The notes: generated by a model not told the origin, from the sequence alone. A DNA stretch of 33,924 nt from Roseibium sp. (GCF_025698965.1 NZ_JAILWL010000011.1:1-33924); one strand, 5' to 3'; shown: positions 8,632 to 18,063, counted from the first letter of the stretch. Made by a program: numbers and translations.

Positions 8632-10410
8632 TCAGGCGCCGGTTTGCGGACGCATGTCGTCAGCCGATATTCCAGCCACTTCCACCGGCTTTTTCATGGC
8701 ATCGCGCCGGAAAGGCTCACCAAGTTCCTGGTTGATCAGCACTTCGATCAAGGTTGTCTTGCCCTGGTTCATCTGCCGGTCGACCGCCTTGTCGAGTTCA
8801 TCCGTCAACTCGGTCATGGTCCGGGCCTGAACGCCTTCCAGTCCACAGGCCTTGGCGATACCGGCGTAGCTGACCTGTTCATCCAGCTCGGTACCGACAA
8901 AGTTGTCATCATACCAGAGTGTCGAGTTGCGCTTCTCCGCACCCCACTGATAGTTCCGGAAAACAACCATGGTGATGGCCGGCCACTCGCTGCGGCCGAT
9001 TGCCGTCAGTTCGGTTACCGCGATCCCGAAGGCGCCGTCCCCGGCAAACCCGACAACCGGCGTGTCCGGGCACCCGATCTTGGCGCCGACGATTGACGGA
9101 AGCCCGTATCCGCACGGCCCGAACAGGCCCGGTGCAAGATACTTCCTGCCCTGTTCGAAGCTTGGGTAGGCGTTGCCAATGGCGCAGTTGTTTCCAATGT
9201 CGGAGCTGATGATCGCTTCTTTCGGCAAGGCCGCCTGAATTGCGCGCCATGCCTTGCGCGGGCTGAGCCAGTCCGGCTTGGCTTCGCGTGCACGCTCGTT
9301 CCAGGTTGTGCCCGGGTCGTCGTCTTCATGATCCATGGACGATAGCTGCTGCGCCCAGCGCGACTTCGTTTGCGAGATGGTGTGCACGCGGTCTTCACGA
9401 CCCTCGTTGCCTGCAGTTGGAGCAAGTTTTTCAAGGATCGCATCAGCGACTTTCTTGGCATCTCCGACAATTCCGACGGAAACTGTTTTGGTCAGGCCGA
9501 TACGGTCGGGGTTAATATCCACCTGAATGATGCTGGCATCCTTCGGCCAGTAGTCGATACCGTATCCGGGCAAAGTGGAGAACGGGTTCAAACGGGTGCC
9601 GAGCGCAAGCACTACATCGGCCTTGGAAATCAACTCCATGCCCGCCTTCGATCCGTTGTAACCGAGCGGTCCCGCAAAGAGCCGGTGTGAGCCCGGGAAT
9701 GCGTCATTGTGCTGATAACCGCAGCAAACCGGAGCATCCAGACGCTCCGCAAGCGCCATGGAAGCCGGGATGGCACCACCGAGAACGACACCCGCACCGT
9801 TGAGGATGACAGGAAACTTTGCCTTGCTCAAAAGCTCGGCAGCTTCCGCAATTGCCGTTGCCCCGCCATCCGGACGCTCGAATTCAACGATCGCCGGAAG
9901 GGCGATGTCGACCACCTGGGTCCAGTAATCGCGCGGGACGTTGATCTGTGCCGGAGCGCTTGCGCGTTTTGCCTGCATGATGACCCGGTTCAGGACCTCA
10001 GCGATGCGGGACGGGTCACGAACTTCTTCCTGATAGGCGACCATATCCTTGAAGAGATCCATCTGCTCGACCTCCTGAAAGCCACCCTGACCTATCGTCT
10101 TGTTGGCAGCCTGAGGCGTGACGAGCAGGAGCGGCGTATGATTCCAGTAAGCCGTCTTGACCGCTGTGACGAAGTTCGTGATTCCCGGACCGTTCTGGGC
10201 GATCATCATGCTCATCTTGCCACTGGCGCGGGTATATCCATCGGCCATCATACCTCCGGAGCACTCATGGGCGCAGTCCCAGAAGTTAATGCCGGCCCGG
10301 GGGAACAGATCGGAAATCGGCATAAACGCCGAACCGATGATTCCAAACGCATGTTCGATACCGTGCGCCTGAAGCACTTTGACGAATGCTTCCTCGGTCG
10401 TCATTTTCAT
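8632..10410 (-). CDS. xsc: Sulfoacetaldehyde acetyltransferase
   Basis: Xsc is a thiamine-diphosphate enzyme that converts sulfoacetaldehyde plus phosphate into acetyl phosphate and sulfite, the desulfonation step of taurine catabolism. The protein is about 592 residues. It has the acetolactate-synthase-like fold motifs (QNGPGITNFV, a GDGAFGIAVTE TPP motif) and Xsc-type features such as GGFQEVEQM and the C-terminal LGEPFRRDAMKKP. I chose ATG 10410 (MKMTTEEAF) because GGGAG sits 8 bases upstream; the frame opens 14 codons earlier without a comparable ribosome site. It is the first gene of xsc-ackA-soeABC. A paired TauR-like box lies about 85-120 bases upstream. Confidence 0.95.
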   Translation of the reverse strand: MKMTTEEAFVKVLQAHGIEHAFGIIGSAFMPISDLFPRAGINFWDCAHECSGGMMADGYTRASGKMSMMIAQNGPGITNFVTAVKTAYWNHTPLLLVTPQAANKTIGQGGFQEVEQMDLFKDMVAYQEEVRDPSRIAEVLNRVIMQAKRASAPAQINVPRDYWTQVVDIALPAIVEFERPDGGATAIAEAAELLSKAKFPVILNGAGVVLGGAIPASMALAERLDAPVCCGYQHNDAFPGSHRLFAGPLGYNGSKAGMELISKADVVLALGTRLNPFSTLPGYGIDYWPKDASIIQVDINPDRIGLTKTVSVGIVGDAKKVADAILEKLAPTAGNEGREDRVHTISQTKSRWAQQLSSMDHEDDDPGTTWNERAREAKPDWLSPRKAWRAIQAALPKEAIISSDIGNNCAIGNAYPSFEQGRKYLAPGLFGPCGYGLPSIVGAKIGCPDTPVVGFAGDGAFGIAVTELTAIGRSEWPAITMVVFRNYQWGAEKRNSTLWYDDNFVGTELDEQVSYAGIAKACGLEGVQARTMTELTDELDKAVDRQMNQGKTTLIEVLINQELGEPFRRDAMKKPVEVAGISADDMRPQTGA

Positions 10411-10494
10411 GTCGATTACTCCCGTGAATTCGATGATGTCTGTTCTGCGCAAGCAGTGTTGGCTCTAGTTTTAACTCCCTTTTCCCTCCGTCTC

Positions 10495-10527
10495 TTAGGG
10501 CCAGATTGTAGGCCTTCATATAGCCAG
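10495..10527 (-). promoter_or_regulatory. Paired TauR-like boxes upstream of xsc
   Basis: On the minus strand, CTGGCTATAT (10527-10518) and CTGGCCCTAA (10504-10495) form a direct repeat with a 23-bp step. This matches pairs found at the tauR start and between tpa and tauA. TACAAT between the two boxes is a possible -10 element. Direct repeats are the usual target of MocR-type regulators such as TauR. Confidence 0.6.
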
Positions 10528-10801
10528 AGCACGATTTCACCTTCGCTAGCGCTGGAACTTTCTCTTCCTTGCGACATCGGTCATGACCTTAGGGAATTGA
10601 TGATCTGAAACACAGGACGACACAGCACTCGAAAAGCGCAGCTCCAATGCTCCAATATGAGGCTGTAACCCTGGCCTTCGCGACAAATGGGAAATTACTC
10701 CGCCAGCGTCAGAGTTGCTCAGGCGGCGCATAAGATTACCTGCCGTCCGAAGCCCAAAAGCCAACGTTTTTTCAGAGACTTACATTAAAGCTCAAAAAGC
10801 T

Positions 10802-10893
10802 GCAGGCAAAACAGGCCGAATTGGGTTTGCCAGACGGGAATATGCGCCACATGTTCTTTCGTCTCGCGCGCCAAACTGACCTGTTTTGCCTGC
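10802..10893. other. Nested long hairpin between the demethylase operon and xsc
   Basis: A perfect 14-bp inverted repeat (10802-10815 with 10880-10893) encloses a 5-bp pair (10825-10829 with 10872-10876). That in turn encloses a second 5-bp pair (10832-10836 with 10860-10864). On the minus strand, downstream of the FAD-GcvT gene ending at 10941, the 3' arm is followed shortly by a run of five T. It may act as that operon's terminator or as a structured RNA. The remaining bases of the 10411-10940 gap hold the xsc promoter region and no convincing gene. Confidence 0.5.
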
Positions 10894-10940
10894 GGCACCG
10901 CAATTCACTGACCTGCGTCAGCAATTTACGGCACACCTGG

Positions 10941-13382
10941 TCAGACCTTCACCCGTTCAGATTTCGGGTCATACATCGGTTTCAGAGACGCCTCGGCTTC
11001 GACGCGCGTCCCGGCCACTTCGATTTCGTAGGAAGAGCTCAGAACCTGATCCGCGGTTTCCCCGCTGCAGGGCACATAACCAAGCCCCATGGCACCGCCC
11101 AATGTGTGACCGTAATTGCCACTGCTCAGAAAACCGACCACCTCGCCATCCCTGAGGATAGGCTCCGCGTGATAGAGCAAGGGGTCGGGATCGGTCAGCC
11201 GGAACTGCACCAGCCGCTTTTGCAAACCCTCTTCGCGCTTGCGCAGCACTGCTTCGCGGCCAATAAAATGAGGCTTGTCCCGCTTGACGGCAAAACCCAG
11301 CCCTGCCTCCAGCACATGATCTTCGCAGGTTATGTCGTGACCGAAATGGCGGAAACCTTTTTCGATCCGGCACGAATCCATCATATGCATGCCGCAGAGC
11401 TTTGCATTCATCTCCTGCCCGGCTGCATGAAGGGTCTCGAACACATGTGCTGCCATATCCGCTGAGACATAAAGCTCCCAACCGAGTTCACCGACATAGG
11501 TCACCCGATGCGCTCGCGCCAATGCCATGCCGATCTCGATTTCCTGCGCCGTTCCAAATGGATTGGCAGCGTTGGTGAAATCATTGGGAGAAATCGCCTG
11601 CAGCAATTTCCGCGAGTTTGGTCCCATGACTGCAAGAACAGCCTCGCCAGCCGTCACATCCGTGATCACGACCCGGAAATCGCCTATATGCCGCCGAAGC
11701 CAGGTTTCATCGGCCAGCCGGGTCGCAGCTGGCGTTACGACGAGATAAGCGGTTTCCGAAAGACGCGTTACCGTCACGTCCGCTTCGATCCCGCCCCGGT
11801 CGTTGAGCAGCTGGGTGTAAACGATCTTGCCTGGAGGCACGGAGTAGTCGCCGCCGCCGACATAGTTCAAAAAAGCCTCGGCATCCGGACCTTCAACACG
11901 GATCTTGCCAAAGGACGACATATCATAGACACCGACATTCTCTCGGATCGCCAGATGTTCACGTGCTGCATTTTCAAACCAGTTCTGGCGTTTCCAGGTG
12001 TAGCGGTATTCTCTTTCCTGCCCTTCATCCGCAAACCAGTTCGCCCGTTCCCAGCCTGCCAACTCTCCGAACACGGCTCCTTGCGCCTTTAACTGCTCAT
12101 GCAATGGCGTGCGGCGGATGCCACGTGCTGTTGCCTTTTGCCGGTAAGGAAAGTGATCGGCATATAGCAGGCCAAGCGTTTCCTTCGATCGCTCAAACAG
12201 ATAGTGGCGATTGCCCTGGAAAGGCTGCATGCGTGAAATGTCGACATCGCCCAGGTCGAATGGCTTGGCACCACTGTCCATCCATTCCGCCAGTGCCATG
12301 CCCGCCCCGCCCGCAGACTGGATGCCGATGGAATTGAAGCCCGCAGCCACCCAGACGTTATCCATTTCCGGCGCAAGACCCAGATGATAGGCATCGTCCG
12401 GAGTAAAGCTCTCCGGCCCGTTGAAGAAGGTGTGAATGCCGGTTTCGGCCAACAACGGCATGCGGTTGACCGCAGCTTCGAGGATAGGCTCGAAATGATC
12501 GAAATCCTCTGGCAGCTGATCGAATTCGAAATCGTCCGGGATGCCCGTCATACCCCAGGGTTTGGCATTCGGCTCGAACGCCCCGAGCAGGATCTTGCCG
12601 GCATCTTCCTTGTAATAGGCACATTCATCCGGAACGCGCAGAACAGGCAGCTGCGTCAGGCCGGGAACATTCTCGGTGACAATGTAGAAGTGCTCGCAGG
12701 CATGCAGCGGAACGTTGACCCCGGCCATGCGGCCAAGCTCATGGCCCCACATGCCGCCGCAATTGACGATGTGGTCGCACTCGATAACGCCGGCGCCATC
12801 AGCCGACTGCCATTCGACACCCGTCACGCGGCGACCTGATTTCTGGAGACCCGTAACTTTCACCCGTTCCAGCACCTTGGCGCCGCGCTTGCGCGCTCCC
12901 TTTGCCAGTGCCAGAGCGATATTGGCCGGGTCCCCCTGGCCGTCGAGAGGAAGATAAACACCGGCAACAACATCCTCGACATTCAGATGCTCATAGCGTG
13001 CCTTGACTTCCGAAGGCGTGATTTCTTCCACTTCGACGCCGAAGGCCCGGGCCATGGAGGCCTGACGGAAGATTTCCTCCTTTCGCTCTTCGGTGAGCGC
13101 GACGGTGATCGAGCCGCACCGCCGGAAACCGGTGGCAACCTCCGTCTCTTCCTCTAGCTTGCCGTAAAGCTCCTGACTGTACTTGGCGAGCCGTGTCATG
13201 TTTTCGGTCGCGCGCAGCTGGGCAATCAACCCTGCGGCGTGCCAGGTCGTGCCGGAAGTCAGCTGCTTGCGTTCCAGCAGAACGACGTCCGTCCAACCTT
13301 TCTTGGTCAGATGATAGGCGACGGAACACCCGACAACGCCGCCGCCGATGACGACAACCCGGGCCTTTGATGGAGGTGCCAC
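10941..13382 (-). CDS. FAD-GcvT oxidoreductase, dimethylglycine/sarcosine dehydrogenase-like (copy 1)
   Basis: This protein of about 813 residues has an N-terminal FAD-binding oxidoreductase domain (VVVIGGGVVGCS) and a C-terminal folate-binding GcvT domain from about residue 430. The TTWHAAG motif matches the region whose histidine binds FAD covalently in dimethylglycine dehydrogenase. Family members oxidise N-methyl groups and pass the one-carbon unit to tetrahydrofolate. No ATG is available in frame: TTG 13388 and GTG 13382 are the candidates, and GTG is better spaced from AAAGAG. It is the last gene of the XRE-cupin/FAD-GcvT/MttB operon. The substrate is unknown; N-methyltaurines, dimethylglycine, sarcosine and other methylamines are all possible. 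Confidence 0.85.
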   Translation of the reverse strand: MAPPSKARVVVIGGGVVGCSVAYHLTKKGWTDVVLLERKQLTSGTTWHAAGLIAQLRATENMTRLAKYSQELYGKLEEETEVATGFRRCGSITVALTEERKEEIFRQASMARAFGVEVEEITPSEVKARYEHLNVEDVVAGVYLPLDGQGDPANIALALAKGARKRGAKVLERVKVTGLQKSGRRVTGVEWQSADGAGVIECDHIVNCGGMWGHELGRMAGVNVPLHACEHFYIVTENVPGLTQLPVLRVPDECAYYKEDAGKILLGAFEPNAKPWGMTGIPDDFEFDQLPEDFDHFEPILEAAVNRMPLLAETGIHTFFNGPESFTPDDAYHLGLAPEMDNVWVAAGFNSIGIQSAGGAGMALAEWMDSGAKPFDLGDVDISRMQPFQGNRHYLFERSKETLGLLYADHFPYRQKATARGIRRTPLHEQLKAQGAVFGELAGWERANWFADEGQEREYRYTWKRQNWFENAAREHLAIRENVGVYDMSSFGKIRVEGPDAEAFLNYVGGGDYSVPPGKIVYTQLLNDRGGIEADVTVTRLSETAYLVVTPAATRLADETWLRRHIGDFRVVITDVTAGEAVLAVMGPNSRKLLQAISPNDFTNAANPFGTAQEIEIGMALARAHRVTYVGELGWELYVSADMAAHVFETLHAAGQEMNAKLCGMHMMDSCRIEKGFRHFGHDITCEDHVLEAGLGFAVKRDKPHFIGREAVLRKREEGLQKRLVQFRLTDPDPLLYHAEPILRDGEVVGFLSSGNYGHTLGGAMGLGYVPCSGETADQVLSSSYEIEVAGTRVEAEASLKPMYDPKSERVKV

Positions 13383-13427
13383 GTTCAACTCTTTCTATGC
13401 TTTCTGTCACACATTCACGATGGCCCA

Positions 13428-14978
13428 TCAGGACCTTGAAAGACTGGCCAACGGCATGGCCGCATGCAGCGCGGCTTCCGTCTGAGGGTCAATCAGATGA
13501 CTGTCTTCGGACAATATGGATCGAACTCTTTCGGCAGCCGTATCGAGCAAGCGTGGTTTGCCGCGCTCTTCCCATTCCTTTGGGCTCGAACGATCTGCAA
13601 GTTCAGGATAGATGTACTCGCTTTGCATCAGCTGCAGGGTCTGGTCGTGACCGAGGTAATGTCCCGGCCCATCCAGCACGACGGAGCGAACCACCTCCAG
13701 GTCGACATATTCGTCCTTGACCTCGATGCCGCGCACACAGCGCTGCACCTGACCGAGCATGTCATTGCCCAGAACCAGGGATTCCAGACAAAAACCGAGC
13801 AGGGAAGCATGCATCCCGACGGACTCATAGACCATGTTGAGGCCCGAAAGACCCGCCATGACATTGCTGATCCCCTGCTCCCAGCCTGCCTGCATATCGG
13901 GCAACTTGCTGTCGGCGATACCGGCGGCGGCTCCGCCGGGCAAACCGTAGAACTGATGCATCTGCGCACAGGCGGCACTCAGCAGGGCCTGCTCTCCACT
14001 GCCTCCGGACATCGCTCCGGTGCGCAGATCGCTTACGAACGGCCAGGTACCGAAAATGGCGGTATGACCGGGCTTGACTGCATTGACATAAACAACGCCG
14101 GCGAGGCACTCGGCAACTGCCTGGACAACAGCCGTGGCAATGGGTGCAGGCGCGGTTGCCCCCGCCTGACCCGCCGACAAAAGCAGCACCGGCATGCCGG
14201 CCAGAATGCAAGCCTCCATCACCTCGCAGCTTTCCTCGGCAAATGTGAGCGGCGGCACGACAAAACAATTCGAGTTCGACACAAAAGGTCGCTCGCGCCA
14301 GGCATCTTCACCACCTGCAATCAAATGCAGCAGCTCCATGCATTTGTGAACGTTGCCTGCTTCGGTGAACGACGTCCCGATATGTTTGCTTGTCCCTGCA
14401 CAGGCCGCATAAAGCGTGTTCAGATCCAGGTCGAGCGGTGTTTCGAACTCACGACACACCACCGGGCGCTGGAAGAAATGGACATTGTCCAGCCGCTGCA
14501 CTATCCGCGCGGCATCATAAAGATCCTGAACCGAAGGATTTCGGTAGTCGCCGGTAACGGGATCGACCATGTGGACGGCCGCACCCGCTGTGCCGTAATG
14601 CACATTGGTACCCTGAAGCTGCAGATCATGTTGCGGGTCTCTCGCGCAGAGCGTGAAGTCCCGAGCGGCCCTGGCCAGCATGTCTTCAATAAGTGCGCGT
14701 GGAAACCGGATACGTCCATCGTCCCCTTCGATGGCTCCGGCAGCGGTCAGATAAGCCCTGCCGGACGGCGGAGCCGATCCCATGCCGATATTTTCCAGTG
14801 CATTGATCGCCGCTTCGTGGATGCGGGAAACATCCTCATCCTTTAAAGCTCGGAACTGCCCTCCTGGCAAGCCGGGCCTGACTGGCCGGATCGCCTGGTC
14901 CAGGGGACGAGCCCTGGCCGCAGTGCGCGCGGAACGGCCACCTGAACGGCGGCGTTGTTTCAGTTCACTTCCGCTCAT
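13428..14978 (-). CDS. MttB-family (trimethylamine methyltransferase-like) protein, non-pyrrolysine
   Basis: This 516-residue protein belongs to the MttB superfamily, whose members demethylate quaternary amines such as glycine betaine or, with pyrrolysine, trimethylamine. The whole frame is open with no internal TAG, so it is a non-pyrrolysine member. Recognisable stretches include FGTWPFVSDLRTGAMSGGSG and HYLGHDQTL near the C-terminus. I chose ATG 14978, which has GGAGG 7 bases upstream, over a GTG two codons earlier. The N-terminus is very arginine-rich (about residues 7-30). No corrinoid protein or reactivase gene is in the window, so the methyl acceptor is unclear. It lies between two FAD-GcvT genes, suggesting stepwise demethylation of a quaternary amine. 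Confidence 0.85.
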   Translation of the reverse strand: MSGSELKQRRRSGGRSARTAARARPLDQAIRPVRPGLPGGQFRALKDEDVSRIHEAAINALENIGMGSAPPSGRAYLTAAGAIEGDDGRIRFPRALIEDMLARAARDFTLCARDPQHDLQLQGTNVHYGTAGAAVHMVDPVTGDYRNPSVQDLYDAARIVQRLDNVHFFQRPVVCREFETPLDLDLNTLYAACAGTSKHIGTSFTEAGNVHKCMELLHLIAGGEDAWRERPFVSNSNCFVVPPLTFAEESCEVMEACILAGMPVLLLSAGQAGATAPAPIATAVVQAVAECLAGVVYVNAVKPGHTAIFGTWPFVSDLRTGAMSGGSGEQALLSAACAQMHQFYGLPGGAAAGIADSKLPDMQAGWEQGISNVMAGLSGLNMVYESVGMHASLLGFCLESLVLGNDMLGQVQRCVRGIEVKDEYVDLEVVRSVVLDGPGHYLGHDQTLQLMQSEYIYPELADRSSPKEWEERGKPRLLDTAAERVRSILSEDSHLIDPQTEAALHAAMPLASLSRS

Positions 14979-15029
14979 AAACACTCCTCCAAGTAAGAAG
15001 CAAAAGCCTGTGGTACTGCTCGGCGCGTT

Positions 15030-17471
15030 TTACGCCCGAATACGCTCATTTTCCGGATCCCAGAGCGGCGCGTCCGGCTGGACAGTTGCCTTGAGCCGCT
15101 TGCCGTAAATTTCAATCTCGACTTCGGTCCCGGCCTTCGCAAGATCCGCCCGTATGACGCCCATTGCGATCGAGGCATTGATCCGGTAACCCCAGCCGCC
15201 CGAAGTGACCTCGCCGACAAGATCGTCACCGAGCCAGAGGGCCGACATGTAAGGCGCATCACAATCCTCGGCATCGACGATCATGGACACGAACCGTCTT
15301 TCGACCCCCTGCTGGATTTCGTTCAAAAGGGCCGCCTTGCCCGGAAAGTCCTGGGGTTTGTCGAGTTTCACAAACCGGTCCAGACCGCCTTCAAAGAGCG
15401 TGTAGTCGGTGGAAAGGTCCCCCTTCCAGGTCCGATAGCCTTTTTCCAGACGCAGCGCATCCAGCGCATACATACCGAAGGGTTTTGCACCTGCCTCCAG
15501 AATGGTTTCATAGATGACAGGCATATCTTCGAAACTTGCATGGACCTCCCAGCCCAATTCACCGGCAAAGGAGACCCGAACCAGCATGACATCCTTGCCC
15601 GCGACCTTCGCCTGCTGATGCGTCAGCCAGCCGAGTGAAAGATCCGCTTCGGCGATCTTGCCAAAGAGTTCGCGCGACTTTGGCCCGGAAACAATAAGCG
15701 TCGTCAGATCCCGCGTCCGATCCGTCAGGGAGAGCCCGTCCGCCAGATTGAACTTCAGCAGGTCAAAGTCGTGCCATTGCGCGGCAGCCGCGGTGATCAG
15801 CGTGAACGCGTCCTCGCTGTGACGTATGACCGACATTTCCGTCACGATCCGTCCGCGGTCATCGGCGAAATAGGCAAGGTTCATCCGACCCGCCTTTGGC
15901 AATGCGCCGGTAATCCGGCCACGCAACCACTCGGCTGCACCCGCACCTGTCAGGCTGAACCGGGAAAACCCGGGCAGATCGAGAACGCCGACATGATCCC
16001 GGACAGCTTCGCATTCTTCGCGGACACGCGGTTCCCAAGGTCCGGATCGCGACCAGGTCTGTGTGGCTTCTTCGGACGTGTCATCGCCCTGTCTGGCAAA
16101 CCAGTTGGCGCGCTCCCAGCCGTTGTAAGCCCCCATCTGCCCACCAAGTTCCAGCAATTTGTCGTGGATCGGCGACAATTTGCGGTCACGTCCGGCAGGC
16201 CAGGCGTGATGCGGAAAGTGCATGGCGTATTCATGACCATAAACTTCCATCGCCTTGTCGATGCAGTACTGCTTGTCGGTGTAGTCGGTATAGCGGCGCG
16301 GATCGCACGACCACATGTCCCACTCGGTCTCGCCGTGCATGATCCATTCCGCGGCCACTTTGCCCGCACCACCACCCTGGGCAATGCCGAAGGTAAAGGT
16401 ATGGGCTTCAAAGGCATTGGGAACACCCGGCATCGGTCCGATCATCGGCAGCCCGTCGGGCGCGTATGGGATTGGGCCATTGATGTTCCTGCTGACGCCC
16501 TGCGTTCCCAAAAGCGGAACACGCGCCATGGCGTCTTCGATATACCATTCAAGCCGGTCCAGATCGTCCGGATAAAGCTGGAAACTGAAATCTTCCGGCA
16601 TTGGGTCGTCCGGTCGGATCCAGGCTGCCTGACAGTTCCGCTCATAGGGACCAAGGTTGAAGCCCTTGGTTTCCTGTCGCAGGTAATAGGACGTATCGAC
16701 GTCGCGCAGCAGTGGGAGTTTCCGGCCGTTCTTGTCACTCCATTCTGCAATTTCCGGAACCGGCTCGGTCAAAAAATACTGGTGGCTCATGACGGCGGCT
16801 GGAACGGGACGGCCGCCATGGGGAATGAACCATTCTCCGACCCGCGGTGCGTAATAGCCGGCGGCATTGACGACGTATTCGCAGCGAATGTCACCCTTTT
16901 CCGTATGCACGATCCACTCGCCGTTTTCACGACTGACGCCGGTTGCCGGTGTAAACCGCGCGATCAGGCCACCAAGAGCGCGCGCGCCCTTTGCCAATGC
17001 CTGGGTGACCTGCGCCGGGTCGATGTCGCCATCCAGCGGATCCCAGAGCCCGCCTTCCAGATCGTGAAGTTCCATAAAGGGATAGTGCTGAAGCAGCTCT
17101 TCCGGTGTGCAGACGTCCATCTGCAGCCCCATGTGCCGGGCCATTGTCGCGGCATGCTCGAATTCCATCATCCGCTTGTGGCTGTGCGCAAGGCGCACTG
17201 ACCCGGTCACGTGATAATTGATCGGATAGTCGACTTCCTCCGCCAGGCCACGATACAGCTCAAGCCCATAGCGCTGAATATTCATGACACCGAAGCTCAT
17301 GGCGAAGTTCGGACAGTTACCGGCTGCATGCCAGGTGGAACCTGCCGTCAGCTCGTTCTTTTCCAAAAGCACACAATCGGACCAGCCGTTTTTGGCCAGA
17401 TGATAAAGCGTCGAAACGCCTACGATACCACCACCGATAATGACAACACGGGCTGTAGAGGGTACGGACAT
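15030..17471 (-). CDS. FAD-GcvT oxidoreductase, dimethylglycine/sarcosine dehydrogenase-like (copy 2)
   Basis: This 813-residue protein has the same two-domain plan as copy 1: an FAD domain (VVIIGGGIVGVS) with the covalent-FAD-type motif STWHAAGN, then a GcvT folate-binding domain with a C-terminal barrel. It is clearly diverged from copy 1, so the two probably act on different substrates or successive methylation states. It begins about 23 bases after the XRE-cupin regulator stop and precedes the MttB gene by about 50 bases. Predicted role: oxidative N-demethylation with transfer of the C1 unit to tetrahydrofolate in the cytoplasm. The exact substrate cannot be read from sequence. Confidence 0.87.
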   Translation of the reverse strand: MSVPSTARVVIIGGGIVGVSTLYHLAKNGWSDCVLLEKNELTAGSTWHAAGNCPNFAMSFGVMNIQRYGLELYRGLAEEVDYPINYHVTGSVRLAHSHKRMMEFEHAATMARHMGLQMDVCTPEELLQHYPFMELHDLEGGLWDPLDGDIDPAQVTQALAKGARALGGLIARFTPATGVSRENGEWIVHTEKGDIRCEYVVNAAGYYAPRVGEWFIPHGGRPVPAAVMSHQYFLTEPVPEIAEWSDKNGRKLPLLRDVDTSYYLRQETKGFNLGPYERNCQAAWIRPDDPMPEDFSFQLYPDDLDRLEWYIEDAMARVPLLGTQGVSRNINGPIPYAPDGLPMIGPMPGVPNAFEAHTFTFGIAQGGGAGKVAAEWIMHGETEWDMWSCDPRRYTDYTDKQYCIDKAMEVYGHEYAMHFPHHAWPAGRDRKLSPIHDKLLELGGQMGAYNGWERANWFARQGDDTSEEATQTWSRSGPWEPRVREECEAVRDHVGVLDLPGFSRFSLTGAGAAEWLRGRITGALPKAGRMNLAYFADDRGRIVTEMSVIRHSEDAFTLITAAAAQWHDFDLLKFNLADGLSLTDRTRDLTTLIVSGPKSRELFGKIAEADLSLGWLTHQQAKVAGKDVMLVRVSFAGELGWEVHASFEDMPVIYETILEAGAKPFGMYALDALRLEKGYRTWKGDLSTDYTLFEGGLDRFVKLDKPQDFPGKAALLNEIQQGVERRFVSMIVDAEDCDAPYMSALWLGDDLVGEVTSGGWGYRINASIAMGVIRADLAKAGTEVEIEIYGKRLKATVQPDAPLWDPENERIRA

Positions 17472-17494
17472 TCGATCTTCCTTCTTGGAGCGGA

Positions 17495-18052
17495 TCAGTA
17501 AACAGGCGGGGAAATGACCCAGACGGCAACCGCCGGCTCTGAGTAAGGGTTCTCCCAGCGGTAAGAGGCATCCCGGATGCGAAAACTGTCCCCGGCCTCA
17601 ACCGTGAACTTTTCGTCATCCAGCCAGATATCGAGTTTGCCGGAGACGATGTAGGCAAGCTCCTGAGTGGGACGCGAAATCAGTTCCACCCGGCGTGAGC
17701 CGGGTTGGAACGTTGAATGGATCATCTCGAAATCATCCGTAAGGTCGGGCGAAATCAGGGTTTCGACCAACCCCTGATCGCGCTCTCCGATCACGCGGCG
17801 CGAAGCGGCTCGAACAACCCGTCCCCGCTCCCTTTCCGGCCCGTCGGTACTGCCGAAAAACAACGAGAGCTGAACACCGAAAACATCTGCGATCTGACGC
17901 AGGTCGGACATTCTGGGCGTAGAGATATCGCGCTCGATCTGGGACAGCCAGCCGACGGACCGCCCAAGCTTTTGGGCAAGCTCCTCAAGCGTCATCTTTC
18001 GGGCCGTTCTGAGGGCTCTTAGGTCCTCACCCAGGCTGCTGTTTTCCGTCAT
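17495..18052 (-). CDS. XRE-family transcriptional regulator with C-terminal cupin
   Basis: This 185-residue regulator has an N-terminal Cro/C1 helix-turn-helix at about residues 8-65 (LRALRTARKMTLEELAQKLG, then WLSQIERDIS) and a C-terminal cupin sensor at about 110-180 (ELISRPTQELAYIVSGKLDI, VEAGDSFRI). This architecture is common in local regulators of amine and amino-acid catabolism, with the cupin sensing a small ligand. It is the first gene of the operon it heads, 23 bases before the FAD-GcvT gene. Two identical-architecture inverted repeats lie directly upstream, so autoregulation is likely. Whether it represses or activates is not shown. Confidence 0.9.
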   Translation of the reverse strand: MTENSSLGEDLRALRTARKMTLEELAQKLGRSVGWLSQIERDISTPRMSDLRQIADVFGVQLSLFFGSTDGPERERGRVVRAASRRVIGERDQGLVETLISPDLTDDFEMIHSTFQPGSRRVELISRPTQELAYIVSGKLDIWLDDEKFTVEAGDSFRIRDASYRWENPYSEPAVAVWVISPPVY

Positions 18053-18063
18053 GGCGATCCATT

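Noticed and set aside
13464-14846. A 460-codon plus-strand frame antisense to the MttB gene
   Set aside because: Same reasoning: the MttB frame has clear family motifs and a good ribosome site, while the antisense product looks random.
13428-14978. Pyrrolysine-containing trimethylamine methyltransferase
   Set aside because: There is no in-frame TAG, and no pylBCD, pylS or pylT-like gene in the window.
15771-17201. A long open frame on the plus strand (476 codons) antisense to the FAD-GcvT gene
   Set aside because: It lies wholly opposite a well-supported gene, its product matches no family I recognise, and long antisense frames are common in GC-rich DNA.
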